A stretch of 64,000 nt of DNA, from positions 2,803,725-2,867,724 of the forward strand of contig CM034129.1 of assembly GCA_019914995.1 (NCBI GenBank), given 5' to 3'. The position numbers were made by a program, and so were the translations under genes. This document shows, one piece after another, positions 1 to 12,360 of this stretch. The notes beneath the pieces were generated by a model. It did not search any database and was not told the DNA's origin. It was given only the letters and a program-made list of their open reading frames with translations. Source of the stretch: Acanthochlamys bracteata. Taxonomy: Eukaryota; Streptophyta; Magnoliopsida; Pandanales; Velloziaceae. Numbering within the stretch: the stretch's first letter is position 1; every line of letters begins with the position of its first letter.

Positions 1-410
1 TTACGCCAACAACATACACCAAAACGTGTTGACAGATGTACAAATACTTCATTGCTATATAATATACGTTAAGGCAACCTGAACATCTGGAAGCATCTTC
101 TTATTTATATACAAGAGACAAGCCTCATCTATAGCACCAGGTTGGCTCTGGGCTCTTCACATCTTAGGCGCATCCCAATTCCCCACTTCTAAGCCGTTAC
201 CTGCATACACAAAGTACATATCTGAGAGTGTACCAGGGCAAGAAACTAGAATGCCAATGCAGCACCACCCGCTGGATAGGTGCTCTTACTGTGAATCGCG
301 AAGTCTAAACCATAAGTTGACGGTAACTGCAAAACTGCTGAAGTGAAGACGTAGGATAGACGGAACGTCTTTAATTCTACTACACAGTTCTTCATTAGTT
401 CTTTTGTTCC
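1..410. other. 3' flank of the VOC gene, no clear gene
   Basis: No recognised coding sequence. A short minus-strand open stretch at about 243-345 (ends PAGGAALAF then stop) follows an acceptor-like CAG, but I cannot assign it to a protein. It could be a last exon or 3' UTR of the VOC gene. Confidence 0.3.
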
Positions 411-1061
411 TCACCTTCCAAACCCATTAGTTAAAAGCAAAGTAGTCAAACTGTTAGCCTCTACCTACTAAGATCGAGCTTGTTGTAGGTATCTTGGATA
501 AAAAGAGTGAAATTTTCTAAAGAAATGAAACACAAGTTTAAGAACAAAACAGCTTTCAAAGGTAATTGGTATAGTATTACCATCAGGATCAAAGAAGAAG
601 GCTTGCTTGGTCTTGCCACCAGGCTGAGTTTTCTCATGAACTTCAATCCCTCTCTCCTTCAACTTCCCTATAAAAGCATCGTAGTCTTCAACGGCGAACG
701 AGAGATGGTGTCCACGTGGCAGTCCAGAAGGGTCTCTAACTCCTGGCCGTATAGCTCGGTGCGGTCCTTCCGGTAACATTGACTGTGGGTCCCGCTCGAT
801 GAGGTGGAGCGAGAACGCCGGCGGCAAACGAAGCCACACGACTTCCAAGTTCCCAAACTCCGGGGTCTCCAGTTTCTCAAACCCAAACACCTTGAGATCG
901 AAAACAAAACAAACACAGATGCCGAAATCATTCAGAGAGTGGTAAATTAGAATATAATAAAGGGCGGTAGTGGAAACAAAGCTTACTTCATGGTAGAAGG
1001 CGGTGAGCCGCTTGACATCGGGAGTCTCACGGGCGATGTGGTGAAGATTCACGGAAGCCAT
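411..1061 (-). CDS. VOC/glyoxalase I-like family protein, C-terminus uncertain
   Basis: This is a small metalloenzyme-type protein of the vicinal oxygen chelate superfamily, plant lactoylglutathione lyase-like branch. Exon 1 (987-1061) encodes MASVNLHHIARETPDV and ends at GTAAGC. Exon 2 (581-890) continues as VFGFEKLETPEFGNLEVVW and runs to FFFDPDG, where the donor G|GTAATA lies. The join is in frame and gives the usual fold: an N-terminal His (LHHIA), a central GHHLSF block and FFFDPDGN near the end. Family members normally finish with NGLEVASR, whose Glu is the last metal ligand. I cannot find that exon intact: read-through gives DGNTIPITFES and stops at 468, and a candidate exon ending NGFGR at 411 lacks the Glu. 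Substrate unknown. Family call is firm; the 3' end and activity are doubtful. Confidence 0.8.
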
Positions 1062-2053
1062 CGTTGGTCTGGTAATAGTTTTCTTGCTTGTTCAGTTGTT
1101 CCCTTGTTGCTCTTTTGTTTTTGTCTCTTTTTTTCTTTTTTTATTCAAAGATATTCGATATGGTGTCGTTCTGTCCTTTTTCTGTTGTTCGAGTTTTTGT
1201 CTGATAGAAAACCACGTGTGAGGGGCTTGTACGACGAATTTGGGTACGCTTGGTGAGTAGCGGATTGAGCTGTTATTTGAAGAATCAGAATAAAGTTGAA
1301 GGCCTTTTACTGTTTTACAGGTGCTGATCTGTTCTGAGATAGATTTAAATGCTTAGTTTAATTAATCAAACTTTTTGATATTATTTATCTACGAGACTAC
1401 GAGGAACTATTTCACAACATCAATTACGGATACAATATTGAGGAAAAGAAAAAGAGAGAGAAGACTATGCCTCACCAATTCCTCTAGTCAATGACTATCC
1501 ACTAGAGAACTCGTAAAATCATTTTTGCACAGAAGAAACAGAGAACAAGAAATTGCCAAAAAAATTGATAATGTCAAATGTTCCCTATATTATTAGGTTG
1601 GAAAAGGTAGTCGCTTATGGTCTGCACTAAAGAGATTCAAAATCTTTACAAAAACAGAATAAATACTCCTCTCTAAAGTGTCTACATCATACTGTAGTAT
1701 ACAGCACTATATCAATGTCCAGTAAGATATTTAGAGAACATAAGGGATTTGCGGAAAAGACAAAAATTAAATAGAAGGGAATACTGAACTTCATTGCAGT
1801 GGACTAAACATAAGTCACGACATACCAGAGTTCTGCAAAATTTCTAAGTAATAACTAATATATGAAAAAGTGTGATTCGGGTATGAACCACAACTCACAA
1901 ACTGTCAATCAAAGTAGTCTTCAAGAAAAAGAAGCTCGCACTTAAGAAGTTTGCACCTAGTATCAGGTATTAGTTTTATGAGGAACCTAATCAATGGGCG
2001 CACTTCAGGACTACAAAACAACTTGGAAGAGATATTACATGGCAACCTTGCAA
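1062..2053. other. Intergenic, VOC promoter and SmG 3' UTR
   Basis: It holds the upstream region of the VOC gene (pyrimidine-rich on the plus strand near 1080-1145) and the probable 3' UTR of the SmG gene. No other gene was seen. Confidence 0.4.
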
Positions 2054-4411
2054 TCAGGTTCTGGCAACTGGTTCAAGTGCTTCAATCATCAGGACACTAT
2101 TCCCCCTGATAACCTGGAAATTGCAAGCAAAATTAACCATAAATATTGCCTCAGAAGATATAAATAGTAATTCAATTCTCAAAATATATAGGAAAGTTGG
2201 AAATGGAACAAGATACCTACCACCATACCAATGTCATTTTTCTCATTGCTGTTAACCTCCACTGTGTTATCAACCACAAAATTCATGAACTGATCAAACC
2301 CACGCAAGGTTCCAACAACAACTCTGTTGGCATTCAGCTTTACTGCAAAGATTCAAAACAGAAGCAGCAATTAAAAATTCGATTGACTAGACTGTCTGGA
2401 TTCCCAAATAAATTCAATTAAACTACATCTCTAACTAGATGCAACCATGTAACAAATCATGTTCAACCATTTCTTTCACTAGGTTCCCATTAAGCAAGAG
2501 AACAAAAATGACCATTAATGGCTGTCTAGTACATGTCAGCATCAGGAACTGATAGATTGTGCTATATTCTTGAGTTGGTAGGGAAAATATGTACGTCCTG
2601 ATCTTCTAGGCCTGGAATTTCTTTAACCATGTAATTCTTACAAATAGTAGCCACCATCTTCCACCTTCAGTAAGGTACACCCTAGATTCTACTAAGAAGT
2701 ACCACAGTCGTCCCTAGAGAAAAGCAACTTTTCAATATGCCACTTTGCTTAAAAGTTCTGGAGTATTGCTTATGCTTAGGCCAAACATTTCGAATTTACT
2801 TCCAACGATGTCTATCATTCTTAGTATCCCAAGATGAGACTGCTTAGCTGAAGAATCACTTGGATCCTAAAGAGTCCTCTTTCTTCCTTGAACATTTTGC
2901 TTACACTGTGGTACACTAAAACATCAAAGATTAGCTCACAATACTGGCACATAATCCTGATATGAAAGAACATAGGCTAAAGCTCTACTTGACTTAGTTT
3001 GAACCATGGTTTCAGTATAGTTTTCTGATGAAAGAGACAGCAGAATATAGGCAGTTGGTAAAATTTTCTCAGAAAAAATTTGGTGCCTGTCAAAAGGAAA
3101 GTAGTCCCTAAAAGGCAAGGCAGGAGAAGCTACTAAAGACTAGACTCTACAAGCGAGCTCTTAAAAGTCCTCATTCAGTTATTCACTTCTCAAACGTAAT
3201 CCCAAACTAATTTTCAATGACCCATCACCCAAACAATGTAAATATGGTCAAGAATACTGCATACATGCTTCTCCAAGAAGAAAATTTGATATGCCAGTGT
3301 TTCATCTGTAAGAGCTTGCGCAACCCAATTAAGTCAACGAGAACAAATTTACAACCACGATGAGCACTTAAAACTGTTCCGTGTAAGCTAAATATTTTCT
3401 GTGAAGAGATCAATTGGTATACAAAATAAGTCTTTGGTTGGAAAACTGCCTGCTTATTTTTACACTAATGAAAAAGAATAAGTCCAACCTGAGAAGCGTA
3501 AAGTGATTTGAGATTTATCCCCAGTTTTGACTTCAGATCTATAGGTAATGGCACTCAATACTCCAAGGGTAACTATATAGCTAAGACAAAGTGAGCTAGT
3601 CCTATAAATGGGATTATGAAATAAGCAGCCTCTGAAGTTTACTGAATCTGAATTTATCACTAGATAGTTGAGAAAGCTGGCAATGGTATAGGACAATACA
3701 AGACCTAGTTGTTCATATGCAAAATGCTATGCTTCAAATACCCACTAAGTAATTGAATATAAAAGAAGTTAATATATCATCTATCTTTATTAGCCAACTG
3801 GAGAAGAGTTTGATATGCCTCTAAAAGACGGAGCAGGAGTGCAACTATACACAGGACCCATCATAGGTATAGTAGCGAGACACTTATCTTCTTAGAATAA
3901 CTGAATTAGTTGCCTGAGGCTTTGAGCTCCTTACAGTTTACTATCTGTCTCGGCCATCTGAACTTTTAACTATAGGCTTTCACAAAATTGATATCAAATT
4001 CTTCAAACAAAACTGTTTCAGGCAGCAGGACGTAAAACTTAGAATCAAGTTTTAATCCGAATTCGTCAGCCCATACTATGGCCCATTGATTTCATAAGCA
4101 TAGTTCCTTATTCCAATTACACCTTCAACTAACATAACGGAAGCTACACTTGCATTACTTCTTACCCGGACCATTAGCAAGATAACATTTCAACTGAAAG
4201 CATAATTATTACAACTCGAATTCAAATAAACAGTTAAAAGGGAACTTACTCTGAAGTTGTTTGTCCATGTACCTACAAAATCAATTAAAAATAGAGAAAA
4301 CAATTTAGAGCAAAGATCCAACTTAATATGAAAGACAGGAAATCATAATCTCGAAAATCAAACAACTTTAACTCACTTCTTCAGATCAGGTGGTTGTCCA
4401 GATCTGCTCAT
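2054..4411 (-). CDS. Small nuclear ribonucleoprotein G (SmG)
   Basis: SmG is one of the seven Sm proteins that form the ring on U1, U2, U4 and U5 snRNAs in the spliceosome. I rebuilt four exons: 4377-4411 (MSRSGQPPDLKK), 4250-4272 (YMDKQLQ), 2221-2342 (IKLNANRVVVGTLRGF through NDIGMV) and 2054-2113 (VIRGNSVLMIEALEPVART, stop). The lengths 35, 23, 122 and 60 sum to 240 nt, exactly 79 residues plus stop, the normal size of plant SmG. Sm1 (GTLRGFDQFMN) and Sm2 (VIRGNSV) motifs are both present. The second intron is about 1.9 kb, large for so small a gene. Plants have closely related SmG copies, so the orthologue number cannot be given. Confidence 0.95.
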
Positions 4412-6009
4412 CGTTGTAATTATTAATTTGAAAGAAATCAACAAGACAATACTGCGGTGCAGCTCCTCTCCTTCAAAATTCTAAAACCCTAGTCATAGAA
4501 AAATTCGCTCTTTATTAGATTTGGATTTGGATACCGAAATTCAAAATTTTTAAAAAATAGTATTTAACTGACATAAATACCCCTTAGTGACAGAAAACCC
4601 GATTAGAATTCGATCTGTTTATGGCTAATAGTAATCTAAGTTAGGCTCGAGTCGATTTGTTCGCCAGTATTTTTCTTATCTTCAAAATCACAACAACTGA
4701 TCGGTTTAATCTCCGCGCCATTAAAATGTCAACAATTGTGTTCCAGTCACCGCCGGCAAGTTTCTAAGGAAACGATTTGGGACTTGGGAGTGCGTAAAAT
4801 GAAGCCCTTTATATTTCCAGTTTTCCACACCCTGTGGTTTCAATTTTCAAATGGTCTGCAGTTTAGTTTCCCACTAACGATTTATTTAAATACACGATTA
4901 AAAAATAAAAGTAAAATAATAGATAAAAAATAATAAAACAGAGATAGAAAATAATAACTATTTAATTTTATAATATTTAAATATTTAGTAAGAATAATAA
5001 ATTAATTATTTTGGATAAATAGATAAATAAAAATAAATTTTAATATAAAAAATTCAAATATTCTTTTTATTGATATTAATCTAATTTTTATTAAAAATAA
5101 TTTAAACTAATTTGATTAATATAATTTTTACCTTAATTTTTATATTAATTTAATTTTTTATTAATGTTTGATATAATTAAATAAAATCAAAAAGTTTTTA
5201 AATTAAAATTTTGATTATGTAGTTTTATTTATTTTTCTACCAACTAAAGTTTATTATAATTAAATAAATATAAAAATTCTATATTATTTTAATAAAAATT
5301 AATTAAAATAAATATTAATTAAGATACATGTTAAATAGTTCAAAATTTTTAAAATAAAAAGATAAAATAATAAATTTATTTTTTCTTTTGTCGTCATATT
5401 TACCCACCAAATCGGTGAGTACGTATTTTACCACCATCTATAGTGAAATGAAATCATACGTGTACATCATTTCTCCTTCCCTTTTCTTAATGAAACAAAA
5501 ACAAATATTATTTAGGTGGGAGAATGCTTCATCATCACCATCATTCACCACCTTTACCTATCATCCAAGCAATCCCTAAAGCCTGTAGCTGTAGTTTAGA
5601 AGTTTTCCCACTTAAAGCCTTCTATATTTGAGACTAAATTTATAACTCAAAAGTAAAATTGAACTGGAGTTTCTTTGTTGAATTGGACTTCAAGTGGATG
5701 TGGATATGTTTGAATTGGACTTCTCTAAATTTGTAGAGCTGATTGCTTATGAATCTGCTGCTACACGGCTCTCTAAGGCAACATACTAGAAAGAACCACC
5801 CTTCCAAATGTAAAAATTAAAAGATTATTCATCAATCTCTGTATTGCCAAAAGATGCTATCCTTGATACAAGACTACAAGATGTTTATCATCATGAAACC
5901 TGACAGATGAACTAAGCTATCAGAAACAAATGTTAATCTGCCTTTGTTGTTTGCTGAGAGAAAGCCTCAAGTATTGCTCTCACTCAGTCTTATTAACAAA
6001 AGACAAACT
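4412..6009. other. AT-rich intergenic region
   Basis: It contains the SmG promoter, a very AT-rich block (about 4900-5380) and the 3' UTR of the armadillo-repeat gene. No gene was recognised; the short ORFs at 4736 and 5388 are not convincing. Confidence 0.4.
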
Positions 6010-9000
6010 TCATTGGTCATTAATGGCTACAATTCCATCTTGTTGTGTCGTCATTGATGTGCTTGCTAGAGTCTTCATATTTTCAAACCTCTTTAGCAGC
6101 TCGAACTTGTACGCTTCAACTTCAGCATACTCTACAGAATTTGGTGTAGAAGAAACCATTGGGATTGCACCTGCTTGCTGCAGATATTGAGCAGCAGCAT
6201 CTGCATGTCACAAATAGAGAGTATTTAGGTGGTTATATACTGCTAACAATGAAATAGAAAGGTTAAGGCCCAGTACAAGAGGTTAAGGCCCTGTACATCT
6301 TGTACTTAAAACTTTGTTTTGCATCGCAATGTAACATCATACATAATTAACAGTATCATATTACTTTTGGAAGTAGAAACATAAACAAAAAAAAATAGAA
6401 ACACAGTAGCATTTAAAGATGGCTATAAGATGTCACCAATAGCTCAAATTTGCACATGACCTTCATGCTTTTGCAATTGTACCTGGTTTTTGAGACATTT
6501 ATTACCATAAAATGCTTTCTTTCTAAAGAGGGATATTCTTTCAACTAATTTATAGAACATCAGGCCAACATAAGTAAGATGCAAGCCAAAGCTGTAGATC
6601 AATCCATGTGAATGACTACAACAGGATGGGGTACCTGGCCCACATCTAGCCATTTAAGGCTCTGGTATGCACACAGTGAGCTAAGACTGACCCACTGCCC
6701 ATGCCATTCTTCTCTCACAGCTACCTAATGGGAAAATTGTATATTTGGACTCATACCACATCTCGCCATCTGTCGCCTTAAGAGGACATCTTCAGCCACA
6801 TCCCAGAGGCTTACGCAAGGGCAGCTTGACTAAACAAGGTCATTTGCTAAACTAGACGTCTTAAAGTTTAAACTCTTTCCTGCGAACATATCTTATCCAA
6901 GCCGTGATAGTGTGCAAACAAGCATGGCGCACCATTTCCTACATTAGCTTAAATGCTATCCATCATGTTGCTGGAGAAATGCAATTACTTGAGATCAAGT
7001 GCGACAAAAACCACTAAGTAATTGCCTAACTTAGCTTTAACTTACGAGTAATTGTCTAATTGGAATTTCGAGGAATTATCACAGTGATTCTGAAACCTCA
7101 CAATGGCATAAAACTAGCCTTTCTTTCTTTCTTTTTTTCTATTTAGTGACTTGATTTGGAAGTAAAAAGAGCTGCAGCTTACACCATTACCTTTCATTCA
7201 ACCTTTTTAATCAGTAATTAGGTTATGTATATGTTGAACAGTAACAAAGACATTCAACAAAACTATAGTTTCCACTAAAGATGAAGAGGAAACAAATACC
7301 AGACAAAAAAACTAGTAATATTAGCATTTCATTCCCCTTCTCTAAGTTATTGAATATTAAATTTGCATATGTGGACATTTCAAGGGCACAATCAACTGAT
7401 AGACTTGATGCAAGTGAGCTAACTCTATCAGAAGCAGTCAAACTTGAAAAAGCCACTCCCAAAATCATTAAAGAAAAATTAACATTTTAGGGATTTGTAG
7501 GTAATGTACACTGGCCTGAATGCGAAAGAGCAACCAGAGCTTTCAAAGCTTGCATCCGTGTTTTATCATCTTTTGCAGATTCCAGCATGTTCAGAAGTTC
7601 TTCAGCACCACCCAACTCAACTACTTTCATTCTCCTTTCATCTACACAGCCAAAAAGGTGAATATTGAAATCAAACGCCACCTATATGTACAACTTAGTA
7701 ACTACCCAAAACATATGGAGACACGGCATACTTATCTAGGTGTACAACAAATTTAGGGAGTTACAAAAGATACCATCAACTGCAAAACGAGTGAGTCTCG
7801 ATGCTCCCATTCTTTTAAACAATGGATCCTTCACGTGAAGAAGTGAGATGGACTGCTGTAGCAGGTTATCCCCTGAAAACTTGTAGATGGCAAATGCAAG
7901 GAGGCTTTACAAGTCCTTATATCAAGTTTCTAAAAGATAATCAAACTAAGAGACCAAGATGTTTTCCTGAAAATTAATTTGTCTCGAAAAGAGAAAAGAA
8001 AGGAGAACGTTCAAATACTTACTTCCAGAAGCATGATAATTATTCATAAAGGACTTCAAAACTCATTAAATGATAATTGACCATACCCATGTAAGGAAAG
8101 AATTGGAAGGCAACAAGTGATGCTGTTCCAACAAAAATCAACTTTAAGAACCATCCTATTTTCCTTTCAGCTTCTTCCTCAAGTAGTTCGTCTGCAGAAA
8201 AGATCTATGCAAGTAAGGTTTGCATAATATCGTCGAAGCTTCTAATCCGGAGCTTAAACACATATAAGCTGCTACTTTTTACTTTTATCATTTCAATAGC
8301 AAACAAATACCAAGTATTCTGCATAAGAAGATGCCACACACCCCAACAGCAGCTCCCTCTGATAGTCATCCATTCAAATATCTTTATTCATCAAACAGAT
8401 TAAGTCGAGATTAAACCTCGTATTTAATATCCAGACGAGCTATTTATTCCTTTACAAATAGTATGCATGAAAAATTATAATTTATCTAAGTAAGGCAGTG
8501 GCATACTGAATTATCTATATCGTCTCTATTTCTCTTCAACGACCAATCATGAATGAACATACACATTAATAGGTGTCCATCTAAATAAATGCCTTCAGCA
8601 TTCAGTTTCAAAGACTTCAAAAATAAAAGATTAACAGCACCAAGCACAGTAGATACACACACCATAGGTGATAATTGCTACAATATCTCGAAAACGTATT
8701 CGATAATTTCAAGTAAACAACACTAGCAACTACAAGTCAACAGAATAAAAGTAGTAGACTTATCACCTCTGTCCTTGACCGAAGAGAAGTGGCGAAGGAG
8801 AAAACTACTATTTAGGGAAGAAGTCTGGACGCGAAACAACTGCTGGAGAAAGAAAGCCACAAACCGTTTCTATCTCAGGAATTACAAGCAATCTAAAGCT
8901 TGGAAACAAGGTCCGATCTATCGAGTAAGGAATTTGAACCGCTTACCGTGTTCCGTTGAAACTTTGAGTAAGAAGATGTTGATGATGAAGTCGAGCAGGA

Positions 9001-9078
9001 AGGAAGAATCTGCCACGGCGCCGGAGCTCTGGCGCGGGAGATCGCCGTCCTGCACAGTTGGGCAGCGACCCGTCGCAT
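6010..9078 (-). CDS. Armadillo-repeat protein, organelle-targeted and membrane-anchored
   Basis: I rebuilt six exons: 8947-9078, 8767-8842, 8087-8191, 7774-7872, 7510-7641 and 6010-6200, together 735 nt or 244 residues. The N-terminus (MRRVAAQLCRTAISRARAPA, then SSLNSSFLLRHFSSVK) is rich in Arg and Ser and nearly free of acids, like a mitochondrial presequence. Exon 3 encodes an acidic DELLEEEAERK followed by one hydrophobic segment (WFLKLIFVGTASLVAFQFF). Exons 4 and 5 encode armadillo-type helices (RLTRFAVDDERRMKVVELGG, then ALKALVALSHSG). The last exon repeats the ARM signature QQAGAIPMV and ends INDQ. The exon 5 donor (CAGT|GTACAT) is inferred from phase and is the weakest junction. Probably a mitochondrial membrane protein that uses ARM helices for binding; partner and role unknown. 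Confidence 0.8.
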
Positions 9079-9798
9079 GGTTACGGCGCTTGAACTGATC
9101 TAGCTACGATGCTTAGCTAAACCTACTTAGCTGGGCCAATTTAGGCCGTAATATTCTCATAGTAAATGGGCTGTTGGACCTTAAACAATTATATGGCCGT
9201 GGTGGGTTACATGGTTAGCAAGACCGCAAGCCACTAACTTCTTATTGCGTGACCCATAGGCCCTTTATTGCGAAACCCTATAATTGTTTTAAATACATCC
9301 AATTTCAATTTTTTTAAATTTTAAATTTGGATATTTTATATATTTAAAATATCTTTTATTTCAAAAAAATTATTTTATAAATATTTTCAAATGCCCTCTA
9401 ATCTATTATCATCATATGATGCAATGAATAATTAAATCATATTACTGAACTTTAGAAATCTAAAAAATATTTATTGAAGTGTTATTTCTTTCATGTGCTA
9501 GTTTAGCAAGCTAGCTTTGACGAGCCTAGTTTTGACCAAATCCATGTGCATCATTCCTGAATTTACGTTGAAGAAACTTATATCCCCCAACGAAAAAAAA
9601 GAAAACAACAAAAAAAAACCGAAAAAGAAAAGCCCAAAGCGAAGTATAGGTAAGGTAAGGTATCTCAACCTAAAACTATGTTTGTTCCTTACTTTATTAC
9701 TAGATTTAAAATTAATCAAATTCAGTATAATCAAATCAAATCCGAATGTCAATTCAGAAAGACTGTCCGATCATTGATTCATCGATTTATTCAGCAAA
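9079..9798. other. Intergenic region upstream of the ARM-repeat gene
   Basis: It holds the promoter of the minus-strand ARM gene and an AT-rich part at 9290-9480. A purine tract at 9588-9635 makes short ORFs on both strands. No gene was seen. Confidence 0.35.
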
Positions 9799-10227
9799 TC
9801 ATTTGGTCGACCCACTGCATAAATCACGTCGGTTTCGGTCACGTTGATTGAAACTCGGATTACTAACTACACCAGCTTCAAGTTTCATCGATTTTTCAAT
9901 TGCGATTAAGACCGAATGGGGGCTGATGAGAACGAAAACTTCATTGCAACCCATCAATATTGCGTCGGTTGATCGTGTACTTATTCTATTCAAATGTAGA
10001 AATGCTAATAATCTAGTACTGTTAGAAACACGCCCAGCACTGAAAATAGCAGCAGTAACCGATGACATTTTCCTACAATCACCTCCACCAAAATTTATAA
10101 TCTCGTCAATTTTTGGCTTCAACAATTCACTCTGTATAAAGATGACTCCGTCACAATCCTTTATGGCAATGCGCCCAAAGCTAATCCGAGTCTGATATTT
10201 TCCTCCAGTTAGTGCTTCATGCGCCAC
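9799..10227 (-). CDS. Hypothetical 142-residue ORF
   Basis: This open frame starts MAHEALTGGKYQ and ends DLCSGSTK. Its composition is not low-complexity, and it is flanked by AT-rich non-coding DNA. I do not recognise the family. There is no signal peptide or clear membrane segment. The other strand also carries a 115-residue ORF (9848-10195), so chance openness or a decayed gene fragment is quite possible. Listed because of its length and ordinary composition only. Confidence 0.25.
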   Translation of the reverse strand: MAHEALTGGKYQTRISFGRIAIKDCDGVIFIQSELLKPKIDEIINFGGGDCRKMSSVTAAIFSAGRVSNSTRLLAFLHLNRISTRSTDAILMGCNEVFVLISPHSVLIAIEKSMKLEAGVVSNPSFNQRDRNRRDLCSGSTK

Positions 10228-11340
10228 TAAGGCACCACCATACCTGACATCTCCGCTGCCTTTGCCGGTTTCTCATTGTTGGTGCAACATGTCAGAAATC
10301 AAAACGGCATAACCAAAAATAAAATTATGTTATCCCATTTAAAAATATAAGTTTTATTTTTTATTTAAAAAATAATATAAATAAAAATAAATAAAATTTT
10401 ATAACATAAATTTTATATTTTTAAATAAATTTTATATAATATTATAAAAAATTTATTGATAAATATAAAATAAAGTATAGCTTTTGAAATAAAGTGAAAT
10501 GTTTAAGTAACGATGTCTAAAATAATGTTTGGTATTATTTTTTAATTACTTAATATTTATAAATATCTATTTTATATGTTTGTAAATTTTCTTAAAAATA
10601 ATGTCTTAAACTTTTATATAAACTTTTTATTACTTTAAATAATTAATTAAAAATTTTAAATATTTTTTATTCAAAAATATTTATAACACTTTCAAATGTC
10701 CCGACGACTGACACTGTTGCTATCTTTTAAACTAATCATAAGTTTCTTATTTGAAAATCTAATTTATTTTTATCAATTTATTTGCACAATAATATTGCAA
10801 ACTATCATAATTTATTATTACTTAAATTAGTCATTAATGATTAGAATTTGTTTCAGTTTGAAGAAATTCTAATTCTTTTATGTCGTCATGTATATATTTT
10901 CATTATAATTTCAAACTTAATTTTTATGTTAAATTTTTATTTTATCAAGATATAATTTAAAATATTTTCAATATTTAATTAGAAATAAATTTTATTTATA
11001 TTAAACTTTATTTTTTACTTAATTTTTTATAAAATTTTACTGTTCAGAACTTATTTTGTATATAATTAGAACACCATTTTAGTAACTTTGATGTGATTAC
11101 AATTTTAACCATTAAATTAATTTTACAAACTTTACCTTTTTATCTCCATAATAAAGGAATCTTTTCACCAATTCGTTTAATAATGGCAAGTTGAAATGCG
11201 ACGCCCTCCTCTCGCACCAAGCGCTAGCTCAATCATATAAGGGCAATTGTGTCTTTGACAGAAACTGTGAAAGTGGCAAGTCGGTTATAAAGTAAAGAGA
11301 AAGAATAGAATGGTCTTATATATATTGCCGTGTCTTGCAT
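10228..11340. other. AT-rich intergenic block
   Basis: About 10310-11150 is strongly AT-rich with many A/T runs and no coding potential. The part at 10310-10500 resembles, in inverted orientation, the MITE-like blocks near 40.1 and 51.4 kb. Confidence 0.4.
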
Positions 11341-11621
11341 TTCAGGTATTTAAAGTCTCGGTAGGAATTAATCGAATTGAAATCCGTAGTTGGTTCCGTG
11401 TTTTTTAACAGTGTTGCTCTCTCTCCCTAGAGTAGTTGAAAGCCCTTCATCTGCTATAATTATTAGCCAAAAAACAAAAAAATCGAAAAGAAATTGACAG
11501 ATTTCTGTTTCGATCTCTCCGTTTTCTTCTCATAGATCGACCGATTCCCTAGACTCTACCGATCAGTTTGGTGTTGCTTTTGCAGTACTTACGTTCGAGT
11601 TTAAAGTTTATTTCGTTGGAA

Positions 11622-11693
11622 ATGGCGATCTCTATGGTTTCTTTGGTGGCTGACGATTTCGATTGTTTTCTCTCTGTGTTCCCTTTTTTCTGA
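11622..11693 (+). promoter_or_regulatory. Upstream ORF (23 codons) in the leader of the PNRC-motif gene
   Basis: An ATG at 11622 opens a frame starting MAISMV and ending VFPFF before TGA at 11691. It lies in a 5' leader that is spliced at 11701 (GTAAGT) to 11793 (after TGTAG), so it sits wholly in the first leader exon. Its product is hydrophobic at the C-terminus. A ribosome scanning from the 5' end would meet it before the main ATG at 12361, so it probably lowers translation or makes it conditional. Whether the peptide itself matters cannot be told from one genome. Confidence 0.5.
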
Positions 11694-12360
11694 TGATCTG
11701 GTAAGTATTTTGCCTGATTTTTAAAAAGTTTTCCATTTTATTAATTTTTAGAATATTTTTGTTGATGGCTTTCTGTGTTGGTTTTGATGTAGGGCTTGAT
11801 CTATCTGGTGGTGCTTCAAGGAAGGAAAGATTACGAAGAGATTCAGTAGTTAAAGTTCTAGCTTTGGTGCTGTTTTGAGGATTCTAGTTTTCTGACTAGT
11901 TTCTGGTCTCAAGAATCAAGTTCTTAATCTGTAAAGTCAGAGTAACCAAGGTTAGCACCATCTCTAGAAGTGGATGGAGTTCGTGGTTCTGTTTTACTAT
12001 TGTTTTCTTCCGTTTTTTGTTGGGAAGAATTAATTTCCGTGTATTTGGTTTGGTAATGGTTATTAACATAAACATACCTTCTGCGATTCATTTTGAATGT
12101 GCTTGTTTTTTATACTGTTTATAAAAATCTATTGATTATAGTTCAAGTCCCGGTTTCTACTTTCCTTGAAGTCATACTGTATTCTGTTTCTCTATTTTGG
12201 CCGTAGATCTGCTTGTTTGATTTGGTTTCAATACAGATTTTGCTCTAGGTTTTATGATATTTTTGCTAGAACATGTTTATACAGTTGGCTTTGTAGTTAT
12301 TAATTTTTTGTTACGGCGTTGAACCTTGTATGTGTTGCTTGGAATCTTCTAGGTTGGGAA

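Noticed and set aside
243-345. Short exon-like reading ending PAGGAALAF
   Set aside because: Acceptor-like site and clean stop, but no family recognised and it does not give the expected VOC ending; left as flank.
12319-12360. Upstream in-frame ATG of the PNRC-motif gene
   Set aside because: Lies before a strong acceptor (TTCTAG at 12346-12351), so it is intronic.
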